64,000 nt of DNA from an uncultured bacterium (GTDB taxonomy: Bacteria; Bacillota; Clostridia; Oscillospirales; Ruminococcaceae). Location of the stretch: positions 280,861-344,860 of the forward strand of contig CAJMSD010000002.1 of NCBI GenBank assembly GCA_905215965.1. The letters are read 5' to 3'. Under the pieces are notes generated by a model, which had not been told where the DNA came from, made no database searches, and saw only the letters and a program-made list of their open reading frames with translations. Of the stretch, positions 1 to 8,681 are shown in pieces. Each line of letters begins with the position of its first letter. Positions within the stretch are counted from its first letter, which is position 1. The position numbers and the translations under genes were made by a program.

Positions 1-1
1 G

Positions 2-112
2 CGATACGGCTACGATACGATCAGAAGAGCCGTTGTTATGCAGGATAAAAAGCTTGGAATGTTCAAGCCTAAGGAGTGCGGCGAGGCTCACCCTGTGGGA
101 TTTCGAAAGTGA
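2..112 (+). CDS. C-terminal end of a probable Y-family DNA polymerase (partial)
   Basis: A frame open from base 2 ends at TGA 110-112 and encodes 36 residues ending HPVGFRK. The pattern IRRAVVMQDKKLG followed by a Pro-Lys-Glu step and a final HPVGF resembles the C-terminus of UmuC/DinB-like lesion-bypass polymerases of Clostridia. The catalytic part lies outside the window, so the family call rests only on the tail. An intrinsic terminator follows at about 200. Confidence 0.4.
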   Translation, partial: RYGYDTIRRAVVMQDKKLGMFKPKECGEAHPVGFRK

Positions 113-120
113 CTAATATT

Positions 121-177
121 GGGATTCCAAAGGGTGATTTTCCGCAGTGCGCCCTGCAAGAGAGGGCGTTCTCTTGG
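121..177 (+). repeat. Short copy of a dispersed palindromic repeat
   Basis: Bases 150-176 read cgccctgcaagagagggcgt plus ttctctt. They match the 3' hairpin of two longer copies at 16405-16578 and 51206-51391. The flanking ccaaaggg also resembles the longer copies, but the central palindrome is missing, so this is a truncated copy. Confidence 0.6.
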
Positions 178-197
178 ACTATATTACTTTTTCAACA

Positions 198-232
198 ACA
201 AAAACGAGCCTTTTTCGGCTCGTTTTGCTTTA
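198..232. terminator. Bidirectional intrinsic terminator
   Basis: Perfect 10-bp stem AAAACGAGCC/GGCTCGTTTT (201-210/217-226) with A and T runs on both sides. It sits between the upstream plus-strand gene end and the stop of the minus-strand LRR-dockerin gene. Confidence 0.85.
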
Positions 233-234
233 TT

Positions 235-1305
235 TTATTTCTTCATAAATTCCGCTAAGCTGTCCGTTCCACCTGTTGCGGTATAAGCATAATATGCAAG
301 GATAGTCGAAGCGTCGGAGGAATCGACCGCTTTGTCTCCGTTTACGTCTGCGGTTATTTTCTCTTTTTCGCTGAATGTGGGAGCTTCTCCGGTCGAAGTG
401 AGCGCATACTCGCGCAGAACAAGGGAAGCGTCGCTGGAGTTCACTGCGCCGTCGCCGTCAACGTCTCCAAGCATACCGATCGCGCTGAATTTAAATCCGT
501 TTTCCTCGGCGTAGGTCTGAGCATAAGAGCCTTCGAATCCGTACATTGTCCCTGTGAAGCCGTAAAACGCACCTTCTCCAATACTTGTAACTCCTTCTGG
601 AATAATTACGTAAGGCAAGCTTGTGCAGCTGTAAAACGCACCTTCTCCAATTCTTGTAATGCTGTTGGGAATGCTTACAAATGTCAATCCTGCGCATTTA
701 GTGAACATACCGGGTACAATACTTGTCATGCTGTCGGAAATAACCGCGGAGGTCAAGGCTGTGCAGTTGGAAAAAGCCCCTGCGCCAAAACTTATAACGC
801 TATCAGGAATGTTTATTGAGGTCAAGCTCGTGCAATCGGCAAACGCACCCTCTTCAATACTTATAACGCTGTTGGGAATATTTATCGAAGTCAAGCTTGT
901 GCATTCGCCGAACGCAAACTCGCGGATAATTGTAACGCTGTTAGGGATTTTTATTGAGGTCAAGCTTTCACACCAAGCGAAAGCGCCTTCGTTAATAATT
1001 ATAACACTGTCGGGAATCGTTACCGAAGTCAACTTTTGGCAATGTGCAAACGCATAACCGTAAATACTTGCGACAGGCACTCCGTCGATCTCGGACGGTA
1101 TAACTGCCTCCTCTGCCAAATAGTCACAGTCTATAATTTCTATGTAATCGCCGTAATTTCTATAGGTGAGATTGCCGTAAGTTCCCTCGGTGTATGTATC
1201 AGCCGCGCTTGCCGAAATGACGTAATTCTGCGGATTTACAGCGATCGGCACAGCTCCGCCGAAAACAACGCTTGCGGCAAGTATTGCCGATATAAATTTT
1301 TTCAT
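235..1305 (-). CDS. Secreted BspA-like leucine-rich-repeat protein with dockerin
   Basis: The 356-residue protein has a signal peptide (MKKFISAILAASVVFGG). About eight 23-residue LRR_5 (BspA/TpLRR) repeats follow at residues 85-265, with the pattern LTSI.IPNSV..I.EGAFA.C. A C-terminal dockerin (about 280-345) has two calcium loops, DVDGDGAVNSSDAS and DVNGDKAVDSSDAS. The start is the ATG at 1305, eight bases after GGAGG; an in-frame TTG five codons upstream overlaps that ribosome site. LRR_5 proteins usually bind other proteins or surfaces, so this is probably a non-catalytic cellulosome component. Its SSDAS-type dockerin matches those at 38230 and 56192, not those of the neighbouring enzymes. 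It has its own promoter and is separated from the GH9 gene by a terminator. Confidence 0.9.
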   Translation of the reverse strand: MKKFISAILAASVVFGGAVPIAVNPQNYVISASAADTYTEGTYGNLTYRNYGDYIEIIDCDYLAEEAVIPSEIDGVPVASIYGYAFAHCQKLTSVTIPDSVIIINEGAFAWCESLTSIKIPNSVTIIREFAFGECTSLTSINIPNSVISIEEGAFADCTSLTSINIPDSVISFGAGAFSNCTALTSAVISDSMTSIVPGMFTKCAGLTFVSIPNSITRIGEGAFYSCTSLPYVIIPEGVTSIGEGAFYGFTGTMYGFEGSYAQTYAEENGFKFSAIGMLGDVDGDGAVNSSDASLVLREYALTSTGEAPTFSEKEKITADVNGDKAVDSSDASTILAYYAYTATGGTDSLAEFMKK

Positions 1306-1337
1306 GATAAAAGCCTCCAAAAGTAGTTTATATTTAC

Positions 1338-1366
1338 ATTATACAAGATTTCCTCTGAAATCTCAA
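1338..1366 (-). promoter_or_regulatory. Promoter of the LRR-dockerin gene
   Basis: Minus strand TTGAGA (1361-1366), 17-bp spacer, TATAAT (1338-1343). It lies about 30 bp upstream of the start codon. Confidence 0.65.
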
Positions 1367-1404
1367 GTAACGCGGATATTTTTCTATAATTTATTTTTAC
1401 AGCA

Positions 1405-1437
1405 TAAAAACGGCAGGATCTGTCTCCTGCCGTTTTT
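1405..1437 (-). terminator. Terminator after the GH26-GH9 operon
   Basis: Stem AAACGGCAGGA/TCCTGCCGTTT followed on the minus strand by a T run. It starts just downstream of the GH9 stop codon. Confidence 0.85.
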
Positions 1438-1444
1438 GTAACAT

Positions 1445-3901
1445 TTAATTATATGATTCCGGAAGCGAATCTATCTGCTGTGAAAGAAATTTCTGAATCG
1501 AAACGGCGTCGTTTACGCTGACTCCGTCTCCGTTCTGATAAACGTCCGCATTTTTCTTTCCGGTCTCTTCCATCGGGAAAGCCGCGCTGTCCGAGCTGTA
1601 GCAGAGAATTTTGATAACGTCATCGATATCTACTTTTCCGCTGAGATCCGCGTCTCCCCAGATAACATCACTTTCGGTAGTAGTTTCAGTGGTGGTTTCT
1701 TCCGTAGCCGGCTCGGATCCGTCCGGCTCGATTCCGCCTATAAGCACGCCGTCAGAATAAACGCATATCTTATCTGTTCTGACCTCGTTGCCTGTTCCGA
1801 AGAAAGCTCCGTCATCTTCAAAAATTGTAAGTCCGTCATAGCTCCAGTCATTAGACGGATCCCACTTATCTCCGTAATAAAGACCTACCGTAAACTGATA
1901 TTTTTTGCCTGAATTTGCAATATTATATCCGTCCCAAGCAATTTCCACATAGTATGTATCCTCAAGCTTATCATATTTATAAGGACCGCTGATAATACCG
2001 TCGGCAGGAGCAGCTTCCGTAGCGGACTGATCGTAAAGCTCGCTGCCCGAGATAAGGCTTGGATCGGTCATTTCTGAAGTGTTGTAATAATATCTTACTG
2101 AAAGCGATTCCTTCGGAACGGTAGAATCCGTCATTACCATAAAGGAAACCTTTGTAACGCCTGCGCCCGTTCCGCTGTTGAGGTCGTCGATTCCGCAAGC
2201 CTTTACCCAATAGCTGTTTCCTCCGCCTTCGCCGCCGCCTCCGTTATATGAAGGAGTTGGAGGGAAATCCTTAGTCGGCTGCATTTCATCAGTTCCGAAG
2301 AATTCATAAAGTCCTGCCGAAGCTCCGACAAAAGCGGCGTTGTAGTCGATAGTAACCTCGTTGTATATCCAGTCGGCAGTAGTATCGTTATGCTGATCGT
2401 TTGCGTCCGGACCGCCTGCAAGCGCTCCGTAAAGAACGTATCTGTGTTCATCGGGATCTTCGCACTTTGTAAGACCCGAACAAGCTCTGTGGTGCGGATA
2501 TTTAACGGAATTTTCATTATATCCTACGATATAGCAGCGGTTCAGCGGATTGTTGCCCATGATGTATTCCATCTGTCCCTTTGCCCATTCGCTGTATTTG
2601 CCCGGTTCGCCGTTGTTATTGTACTTATCGTAAACAAGAGCGACAAGCTGAGCGGCAGTATTGTATCGTGCCGAGCCCCATGTATCGAGCCACCAATAGC
2701 CTGCAGGAGTAATAGTTCCTACTCCGCCCGACATATATGTATCGACAGCCTTTGCTATCGAAGCCCAGCAGTCCATTTCTTCGTAAGGGCTTTTTCCGGC
2801 AGCTTCCTTGAATTCTTCAATAAATCCGGGGTAAACGTGTTCGCCCTCTTTAAGCGGCTTATCCATTGAAATTTCGCCAAGGATACATTGTGCTCCTCCC
2901 CAGACATCGTTCCAGCAGTGTACATAACACGGAGCTGCATAGTAATCGTAGTTTGGATAGATCTCTTCAAGATACTTATGATCGCCTGTGATCTTATACA
3001 TCCATGCGGCAGCCCAGCAGTAATCGTCCTCCCACTTTGAGGAACGGTAGTAACCCTTAGGACCGTCTGCATTGTCGCTCAGTTCCTTTGGATTTTCCAT
3101 TGCGAAATCAAAAAGAGCCGTTGCGTAATCGAGCGATTTTGCCGCATATTCGGGATCGGTATCCTTAAAGTTAAGGTAGTTGATAGCAAGCGACGCGGCT
3201 GCGGAAGCGACATAATCGGTCTGCGGCTTATCGGCGGTAAGGAAGAAGGCAGGTCTGCCCATTTTATCGACCTCGGGAGAATTCCAGTACTTGTGGTCGA
3301 TATCGCCGTCGCCTACCTGATAGCAGTGAGCGATAACAGTACCGTCAGCATCGCGGAAAGTACACTTCATAAGGTAATCGTTGAAGCAGCGTAGGATCGT
3401 TTCTATATGATCGTCCTGACCAGTTTTTACATAGGAGTCGCGGAATTCGTAATATCCCCAGCCAAGAGTTGAAGCGGCATAATTTTCGGGCATACCGAAT
3501 TCAACGTGGTCGCCTGCGTCATGGAAGCCGCCTGCAACGTCAACGCAGCCGTCGCCGTCGGGATCGAGGATATCCTTGTACTTGTCGATAAACGGCTGCG
3601 AGAGATTAGTTCCCACGAAATCGGTTATACCTGCCGTAAGCTCTACCTTTGCATCGTAGGTATGGCAATCGCCTCTCCATGTATAGCGGTTGTTTTCATC
3701 GACCTCAGTACCGCACATATTTGCATCGTAAAAATAAATTGAATACTGAAGAGCTCGCGCAAAATCGTAGTCAAGTCCCGAATCATTGGCAAGAGACGTG
3801 TCAAGCTCGCTTCCGAAGACCTCGGGTACGTAAGCAGATACGCTGCTCAGAGCAGTCGCGGCGCAGACAACTGCCGCAAGAATCTTTTTTGGTGTTTTCA
3901 T
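1445..3901 (-). CDS. Cellulosomal GH9 endoglucanase with CBM3-like module and dockerin
   Basis: This 818-residue secreted enzyme should hydrolyse beta-1,4-glucan. After the signal peptide, the GH9 catalytic domain (about 42-545) starts directly with no preceding Ig module. It shows DAGDHVEFGMP (catalytic aspartates near 128-131), YPHHRACSG and the acid motif NEVTIDYNAAF. A Gly-rich linker leads to a CBM3c-like module (about 560-700) with SVRYYYNTSEM and VGLYYGDKWDPSNDW. In GH9-CBM3c enzymes this module assists processive cutting. A Thr/Glu linker and a dockerin follow (about 748-815; GDADLSGKVDIDD and NGDGVSVNDAV). The start has GGAG upstream. The gene lies 14 bp downstream of the GH26 gene, so the two form an operon. 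The dockerin is of the enzyme class, as in the GH26. Confidence 0.95.
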   Translation of the reverse strand: MKTPKKILAAVVCAATALSSVSAYVPEVFGSELDTSLANDSGLDYDFARALQYSIYFYDANMCGTEVDENNRYTWRGDCHTYDAKVELTAGITDFVGTNLSQPFIDKYKDILDPDGDGCVDVAGGFHDAGDHVEFGMPENYAASTLGWGYYEFRDSYVKTGQDDHIETILRCFNDYLMKCTFRDADGTVIAHCYQVGDGDIDHKYWNSPEVDKMGRPAFFLTADKPQTDYVASAAASLAINYLNFKDTDPEYAAKSLDYATALFDFAMENPKELSDNADGPKGYYRSSKWEDDYCWAAAWMYKITGDHKYLEEIYPNYDYYAAPCYVHCWNDVWGGAQCILGEISMDKPLKEGEHVYPGFIEEFKEAAGKSPYEEMDCWASIAKAVDTYMSGGVGTITPAGYWWLDTWGSARYNTAAQLVALVYDKYNNNGEPGKYSEWAKGQMEYIMGNNPLNRCYIVGYNENSVKYPHHRACSGLTKCEDPDEHRYVLYGALAGGPDANDQHNDTTADWIYNEVTIDYNAAFVGASAGLYEFFGTDEMQPTKDFPPTPSYNGGGGEGGGNSYWVKACGIDDLNSGTGAGVTKVSFMVMTDSTVPKESLSVRYYYNTSEMTDPSLISGSELYDQSATEAAPADGIISGPYKYDKLEDTYYVEIAWDGYNIANSGKKYQFTVGLYYGDKWDPSNDWSYDGLTIFEDDGAFFGTGNEVRTDKICVYSDGVLIGGIEPDGSEPATEETTTETTTESDVIWGDADLSGKVDIDDVIKILCYSSDSAAFPMEETGKKNADVYQNGDGVSVNDAVSIQKFLSQQIDSLPESYN

Positions 3902-3915
3902 AATATACTCCTTTT

Positions 3916-5757
3916 TTAATTTATATCGAATTTATCGATTTTATTGGCAAGATATTTCTGAACCTCAACAGCATCGTTGACGCTGATACCGTCACCGTTC
4001 TGGTAAACGTCTCCGTTGATGCTTCCTTGAGGAGTCAGCGGGAAATTCGTTCCGTCGGCAGCGCAGCACAGTATTGCAATAACATCGTCGATATCTATCT
4101 TTCCGCTGACATCGGCGTCTCCGTACAAAGGCTCATCGCCGCCCGAGGTATCGCTTGTAGTATCATCGGGCTTTTCGTCGGGAAGAGGATAGTTCTTCAG
4201 GTCGGGAAGCTCGTCAAGAGTGATACAGTAATCGCTGGTATAAATTTCAACAAGATTATCCACGGGATTATTCTGCTCGCTTGTGAGGTAGTTCATATAC
4301 CACGGACAGAAATACAGCCATGCAGCCTTATCGTTTACGAGATTTTCAAGAGACGGGATAGAATCGTTTTCACTCATCGCCACCATTTTCTGACCGTCGG
4401 TGCTCTGAACAAGACTGTAGAACGTAGAGGATATCGAGCTGAGGTTAGGAAGTCCGTCGACAGCGTTGTACTTATCATATCCGACTATATCGACTACATC
4501 GTCGCCCGGATACCATGCCGCGGAGGTTGGATATGTATATCCCGTCCACACCCAGATGAGATTGTCAAGTCCGTATTCGTTGGTAAGCTTATCGTAGAGC
4601 AGACGATACAGCTCCTTGCAGGCTTCGGGACCTTCTGCTCCCCACCAGAACCATGCTCCCTCCGCTTCGTGAAGGGGACGCCACAAAACGGGAACATCGG
4701 CTTCCTTGAGCTTGGTAAGCTCCTTAGCGATAACGTCGATGTCGGCGAGTATCTGTTTGTTTTCCCAAGTGCCTTCTTTAAGGGCATTTTTAACGCTGAA
4801 AGTAGTGAAGGGAGAATTTCCCGTTGATTCAACATAAAAAGCGGCAGTTTCTCCGCCCTCTTCGGACGGAACGTTCCAGTGCCATGTAAGCGTAGCGATT
4901 CCCTTATATTCGTTCACCCACTGTATAGCACGTTCGGGAGCATGATCCGTCCAAGGTGAATTCGAACGGTAATTCAGAAGATCTATTCCTCTGATAGCAG
5001 GCTGCTCGCCTGTCTTTTCCATAATATATTCAAATTCAGCCTCGTTATCCTTGATATAGTTATCGGGATCGCTCCATAGGTTGTAGTTATGCTCGCCGCA
5101 GTATTCCTGCTGACCCGCAATAATATGATTGCCGTACTGGTCGCAGAGATAATTATAAAGCCGCTTAGCCGAATCCGAAGCGTTGGGATTGGAAAGCTGA
5201 CGCGTAGGCGAAAGATTGCTCAGACTTTCGTCGGCAGGCTTTATTGTCAGATAATCAAAATAAGTATAACCCCAGTAGGCTTTTAATTCTATGGTGTTTA
5301 CTCCCTCATCGAGCATTACAACGCCGCCTGACGTCTCCTCAAAGGAAAGGTTATGCGGAAAGCTTACTTCTCCTTGATTAACGCCGTTAACGTTAAGGTA
5401 CTGAACTTTTTTATTAGGGTCGCTTGGTTCACAGTAGCAGATCGAAAGCTCATAAAGTCCGGCTTCCTCTACAGTAACGTCAACGCTTACCGTCGTGCCT
5501 TTCTGATCGAGGTAGGAAAATCCGCCGGAAGCGTTGGTAAGATCGTAATCCTCACCTGTTCCGTCCGTGGCAGTATTGCCCGTCCAGCCCTTGGTAAAGA
5601 TCTTTCCGCCCGAGGTCGAGCCGTTTTCGAACTCGTATTTTACCGCATCGGCAGCATTGACCTCGTTGGAAAAGTCAGCATTCACCGAGCATACCGAGCA
5701 CGAAAGCAGCAATGCCGCCGCGGAGCACAGCGATCTCTTTATTATATCTTTTTTCAT
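3916..5757 (-). CDS. Cellulosomal CBM35-GH26 beta-mannanase with dockerin
   Basis: A 613-residue secreted protein, probably an endo-beta-1,4-mannanase. A CBM35-like module occupies about 38-176 (starts VKYEFENG, ends YFDYLTIKP). The GH26 domain follows at about 183-520. The acid/base is E364 in WRPLHEAEGAWFWW and the nucleophile E463 in VAMSENDS. The dockerin (545-613) has loops GDADVSGKIDIDD and NGDGISVNDAV. Start ATG at 5757 with AAGGAGG. It is first in a two-gene operon with GH9, pairing mannan and cellulose attack. GH26 also contains beta-1,3-xylanases and lichenases, but the WRPLHE-type motif and CBM35 favour mannanase. Confidence 0.93.
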   Translation of the reverse strand: MKKDIIKRSLCSAAALLLSCSVCSVNADFSNEVNAADAVKYEFENGSTSGGKIFTKGWTGNTATDGTGEDYDLTNASGGFSYLDQKGTTVSVDVTVEEAGLYELSICYCEPSDPNKKVQYLNVNGVNQGEVSFPHNLSFEETSGGVVMLDEGVNTIELKAYWGYTYFDYLTIKPADESLSNLSPTRQLSNPNASDSAKRLYNYLCDQYGNHIIAGQQEYCGEHNYNLWSDPDNYIKDNEAEFEYIMEKTGEQPAIRGIDLLNYRSNSPWTDHAPERAIQWVNEYKGIATLTWHWNVPSEEGGETAAFYVESTGNSPFTTFSVKNALKEGTWENKQILADIDVIAKELTKLKEADVPVLWRPLHEAEGAWFWWGAEGPEACKELYRLLYDKLTNEYGLDNLIWVWTGYTYPTSAAWYPGDDVVDIVGYDKYNAVDGLPNLSSISSTFYSLVQSTDGQKMVAMSENDSIPSLENLVNDKAAWLYFCPWYMNYLTSEQNNPVDNLVEIYTSDYCITLDELPDLKNYPLPDEKPDDTTSDTSGGDEPLYGDADVSGKIDIDDVIAILCCAADGTNFPLTPQGSINGDVYQNGDGISVNDAVEVQKYLANKIDKFDIN

Positions 5758-6025
5758 TCATATCCTCCTTTTTATATTTATTATTGTTATGCAAGAACCT
5801 GATCCACAGGAAAAGATACACCGAAAAGACGTGCAGCTTATCCTATAAACGCCGATTCAAAATATACCATATTAAATAATAACATGATTTAGAAACAAAT
5901 GCAATAGATTTCGCATAAAAATTTAAGACAATACCGAACAAAATTGTACAGCATTGCCTTTGTGTTAAAAATATACTTAATATTAAAGATTTTCCGTTAT
6001 ATCGGCTTACAAATTATTGATCCCG
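5758..6025 (-). promoter_or_regulatory. AT-rich region with a candidate promoter for the GH26-GH9 operon
   Basis: On the minus strand, TTGCAT (5899-5904) and TATTAT (5876-5881) are spaced by 17 bp. This would give an untranslated leader of about 110 nt. No gene or riboswitch was recognised here. Confidence 0.35.
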
Positions 6026-6523
6026 TTATGCCGGAACTGAAAAGATCCCGATTTCAGGCGACTTGAAAGTCAATATGACAAATGCGGCAAGAAAAAACGC
6101 AAAGAAAGCGATTCCCAACGCGTTTCCGTGCTTTTCATTCTGTGCATTCTTAACGGAATATAATGAAGCGGCAAGAACTCCGATATAAAACAGAATTATG
6201 TCCACTGCTACAAAGCTTCTGCCGATTATTCCCGTGTATACGTAAAAAACAGACGTTATCAAAGCCATACCGAGAAAAACTGACGCTGCTTTTTCTGTGA
6301 TATAGCCTTTTGTTTCCCGAAACACCGTAAAATACCCGATCATCGTCCACGCAAGCGATGGTATGAAAATCAATTTCAAATGCTCCCACACGCTCTCGTT
6401 GACCGGAGAAAAAGCGCCGACAAAATTTATTTCTCCGCTCCAGACGTAAAGAAAATGAAGCAGCGTTCCGATTACCGATATAAAAATAAATCCCCAAAAT
6501 TCGTATCTTAAATTCTTATTCAT
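6026..6523 (-). CDS. DUF6512-like integral membrane protein
   Basis: A 165-residue hydrophobic protein with about five or six membrane segments. It begins MNKNLRYEFWGFIFIS and has a conserved-looking stretch, FSPVNESVWEHLKL, typical of the DUF6512 family. Function is unknown. The start chosen is the ATG at 6523, four bases after GGAGG; a longer frame begins 20 codons upstream but has no comparable ribosome site. It is monocistronic and faces away from the small Cys protein. Confidence 0.75.
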   Translation of the reverse strand: MNKNLRYEFWGFIFISVIGTLLHFLYVWSGEINFVGAFSPVNESVWEHLKLIFIPSLAWTMIGYFTVFRETKGYITEKAASVFLGMALITSVFYVYTGIIGRSFVAVDIILFYIGVLAASLYSVKNAQNEKHGNALGIAFFAFFLAAFVILTFKSPEIGIFSVPA

Positions 6524-6643
6524 AACTCCTCCGCATTTTTTCATATTATATTCGTTTCGTGCCATATTTATGCATTTTATCATACGGCAAACAGACGCTC
6601 ACTGTTTCTGAATACTGTTGCTGAGTAAAATTTCAAAAAACAC

Positions 6644-6672
6644 TGGACAAATACTTTTTAATATGGTATAAT
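6644..6672 (+). promoter_or_regulatory. Promoter of the small Cys4 protein gene
   Basis: TGGACA (6644-6649), 17-bp spacer, extended -10 TGGTATAAT (TATAAT 6667-6672). Confidence 0.65.
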
Positions 6673-6703
6673 TAAAAACAGATTGATTACTTGAGGTGAT
6701 TTT

Positions 6704-7021
6704 ATGGGCATAGGTTCTCTTTTTAAGGGCGGCAAATATTTCGATAAAAGTATTGCTCCCAAGTGCGATTACTGCCAGTTCGGAAAACGCGCTAAGGACG
6801 GCGATAAGGTTCTGTGTGAAAAAAAAGGTCTCGTTGATACCAATTATTCATGCGGTAAATTTTCTTATTCTCCTTTGAAAAGAATTCCTGTTAAGCAGCT
6901 TAATTTTGTAGGAAGCCTTGCGGACGACGATATTTATATCGAATCGGCAAGCGACCGTGCAGAAATGGAAGAAGAAAAGAAAAAAGCTGAAAACAAGTCT
7001 TCGGACGAAGAAAGTAAATGA
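6704..7021 (+). CDS. Small conserved protein with four cysteines
   Basis: A 105-residue protein of unknown function. Four cysteines (CDYC near 21-24, LCEK near 38, SCGKF near 50) could bind zinc. The C-terminal third is highly charged (Glu/Lys/Ser) and probably disordered. Preceded by GAGGTG and followed at once by a strong terminator, so it is expressed alone. Similar short Cys proteins are common in Clostridia. No enzymatic motif is visible. Confidence 0.75.
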   Translation: MGIGSLFKGGKYFDKSIAPKCDYCQFGKRAKDGDKVLCEKKGLVDTNYSCGKFSYSPLKRIPVKQLNFVGSLADDDIYIESASDRAEMEEEKKKAENKSSDEESK

Positions 7022-7024
7022 TCA

Positions 7025-7062
7025 GGCGCCATTTGAACCATGTGTCCAAATGGCGTTCTTTT
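7025..7062 (+). terminator. Intrinsic terminator
   Basis: Stem CGCCATTTG/CAAATGGCG (7027-7035/7047-7055) followed by ttcttttt. Confidence 0.85.
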
Positions 7063-7086
7063 TAATATTTTCGGGAGGAACTCGTT

Positions 7087-8640
7087 ATGAAAACTAAAAA
7101 TAATCAGCCGTCTTGGCTTAACAATGCCGTTTTTTATGAAGTTTATCCGCAGTCCTTTAAGGACTCGAACGCGGACGGAATCGGCGATATCAACGGAATA
7201 ACCGAAAAGCTCGGCTATATACGCGAGCTTGGCTGCAATGCAGTCTGGATCAACCCCTGCTTTAAGTCTCCCTTCGGCGACGCAGGCTACGATGTGGAGG
7301 ATTACTATACGGTAGCTCCCAGATACGGTACAAACGACGACCTTATCAGGCTTTTTGAAGAAGCGCACAAGCTTGATATGCACGTGATCCTTGATCTTGT
7401 GCCGGGACATACGGCGATCACTCACCCGTGGTTCAAAAAATCCATGCTGGCAGAAAGAAACGAATTTACCGACCGCTACGTATGGACGGACAGTATCTGG
7501 GAAGAGCCGCAGGGAATGGGCTGTATCAGAGGAATTTCCGACAGGGACGGTTCATGCGCCGTAAACTTCTTTTCGCATCAGCCTGCCCTTAATTACGGAT
7601 TCTACAGACCCGATCCCAATAAAAAATGGCAGCAGTCCATGAACGCCGAAGGTCCTCTGGCAACAAGAGAAGCGCTGAAGGATATCATGCGGTTCTGGCT
7701 TAACGCAGGCTGCGACGGCTTCAGAGTCGATATGGCAGGCTCGCTTGTTAAAAACGATGAGGACGGAAAGGGTACAATAGCCCTCTGGCAGGATATCAGA
7801 AAGTTCCTTGACAAGGAATTTCCCAACGCCGCCATGGTTTCGGAATGGGGAGAACCCGACAAAGCATTGATCGGCGGATTTCATATGGATTTCCTCCTGC
7901 ACTTCGGTCCGTCGCACTATAACGACCTGTTCAGATGCGATGATCCGTATTTCAGCAAAAAAGGTCTCGGAAACGCAAAGGACTTTGTTGCGGCTTACAA
8001 AAACAGCTACGAAAAAAGCGGCTGCAAGGGCTTGATCTGTATTCCGTCGGGAAATCACGATATGGACAGGATCTCAAGACGGCTCGATAATGACGAGCTG
8101 AAAACAGCGTTCGCTTTTCTACTTTCCATGCCGGGCGCGCCGTTTATTTACTACGGCGACGAGATCGGAATGAAATATGTCGAGGGACTTACCTCCGTTG
8201 AGGGCGGATACGGAAGAACAGGCTCTCGTTCGCCGATGCAGTGGAACAAGGACGTTAACGCAGGATTTTCCGAAGCTCCCAAATCACAGCTCTATATCCG
8301 GCAGGACGAAAGCGATGACCGTCCCGATGCCGAAAGCCAGTCTGCCGATGAAAATTCGCTCAGGAGCGAGATAAAAAGATTGATATCGCTGAGAATGAGC
8401 AATCCGGCTCTTCAAAGCAACGAAAAAATAGAATTTATATCCGACGGATATCCCCTTGTTTACAAACGCAGCTCGGATAATCAAGAGATAACGGTCGTGA
8501 TAAATCCATCCTCCGCAGAATCAAAAGTAACGGGAGTCCGCGGAAAAATAATATATAAAGTCGGAAACAACGCTTCGATAAGCGGCGACGCGCTCCTTGT
8601 CGGAGGCTGCACTGCCGTATTCGTTGAAAACGAGATATAA
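7087..8640 (+). CDS. GH13 alpha-amylase-family glucosidase (cytoplasmic)
   Basis: A 517-residue GH13 enzyme with no signal peptide, so it probably acts inside the cell on imported alpha-glucans. Visible motifs are DGIGDINGI, DLVPGHT (region I), the nucleophile in GFRVDMAG (region II), the acid/base in VSEWGE (region III) and GNHDMD (region IV). A C-terminal beta domain follows. The layout resembles oligo-1,6-glucosidase and trehalose-synthase-like subfamilies. Exact substrate cannot be read from sequence. Start ATG follows GGGAGG. Confidence 0.88.
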   Translation: MKTKNNQPSWLNNAVFYEVYPQSFKDSNADGIGDINGITEKLGYIRELGCNAVWINPCFKSPFGDAGYDVEDYYTVAPRYGTNDDLIRLFEEAHKLDMHVILDLVPGHTAITHPWFKKSMLAERNEFTDRYVWTDSIWEEPQGMGCIRGISDRDGSCAVNFFSHQPALNYGFYRPDPNKKWQQSMNAEGPLATREALKDIMRFWLNAGCDGFRVDMAGSLVKNDEDGKGTIALWQDIRKFLDKEFPNAAMVSEWGEPDKALIGGFHMDFLLHFGPSHYNDLFRCDDPYFSKKGLGNAKDFVAAYKNSYEKSGCKGLICIPSGNHDMDRISRRLDNDELKTAFAFLLSMPGAPFIYYGDEIGMKYVEGLTSVEGGYGRTGSRSPMQWNKDVNAGFSEAPKSQLYIRQDESDDRPDAESQSADENSLRSEIKRLISLRMSNPALQSNEKIEFISDGYPLVYKRSSDNQEITVVINPSSAESKVTGVRGKIIYKVGNNASISGDALLVGGCTAVFVENEI

Positions 8641-8646
8641 ATAAAT

Positions 8647-8680
8647 TGCCGCTCTGAAAAATTCAGAGCGGCTTTTTATA
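8647..8680 (+). terminator. Intrinsic terminator
   Basis: Stem GCCGCTCTGA/TCAGAGCGGC followed by a T run. It separates the GH13 gene from the convergent ABC-F gene. Confidence 0.85.
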
Positions 8681-8681
8681 T

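Noticed and set aside
4027..4827. 266-codon plus-strand frame
   Set aside because: Lies wholly antisense to the GH26 gene, whose motifs and start are clear.
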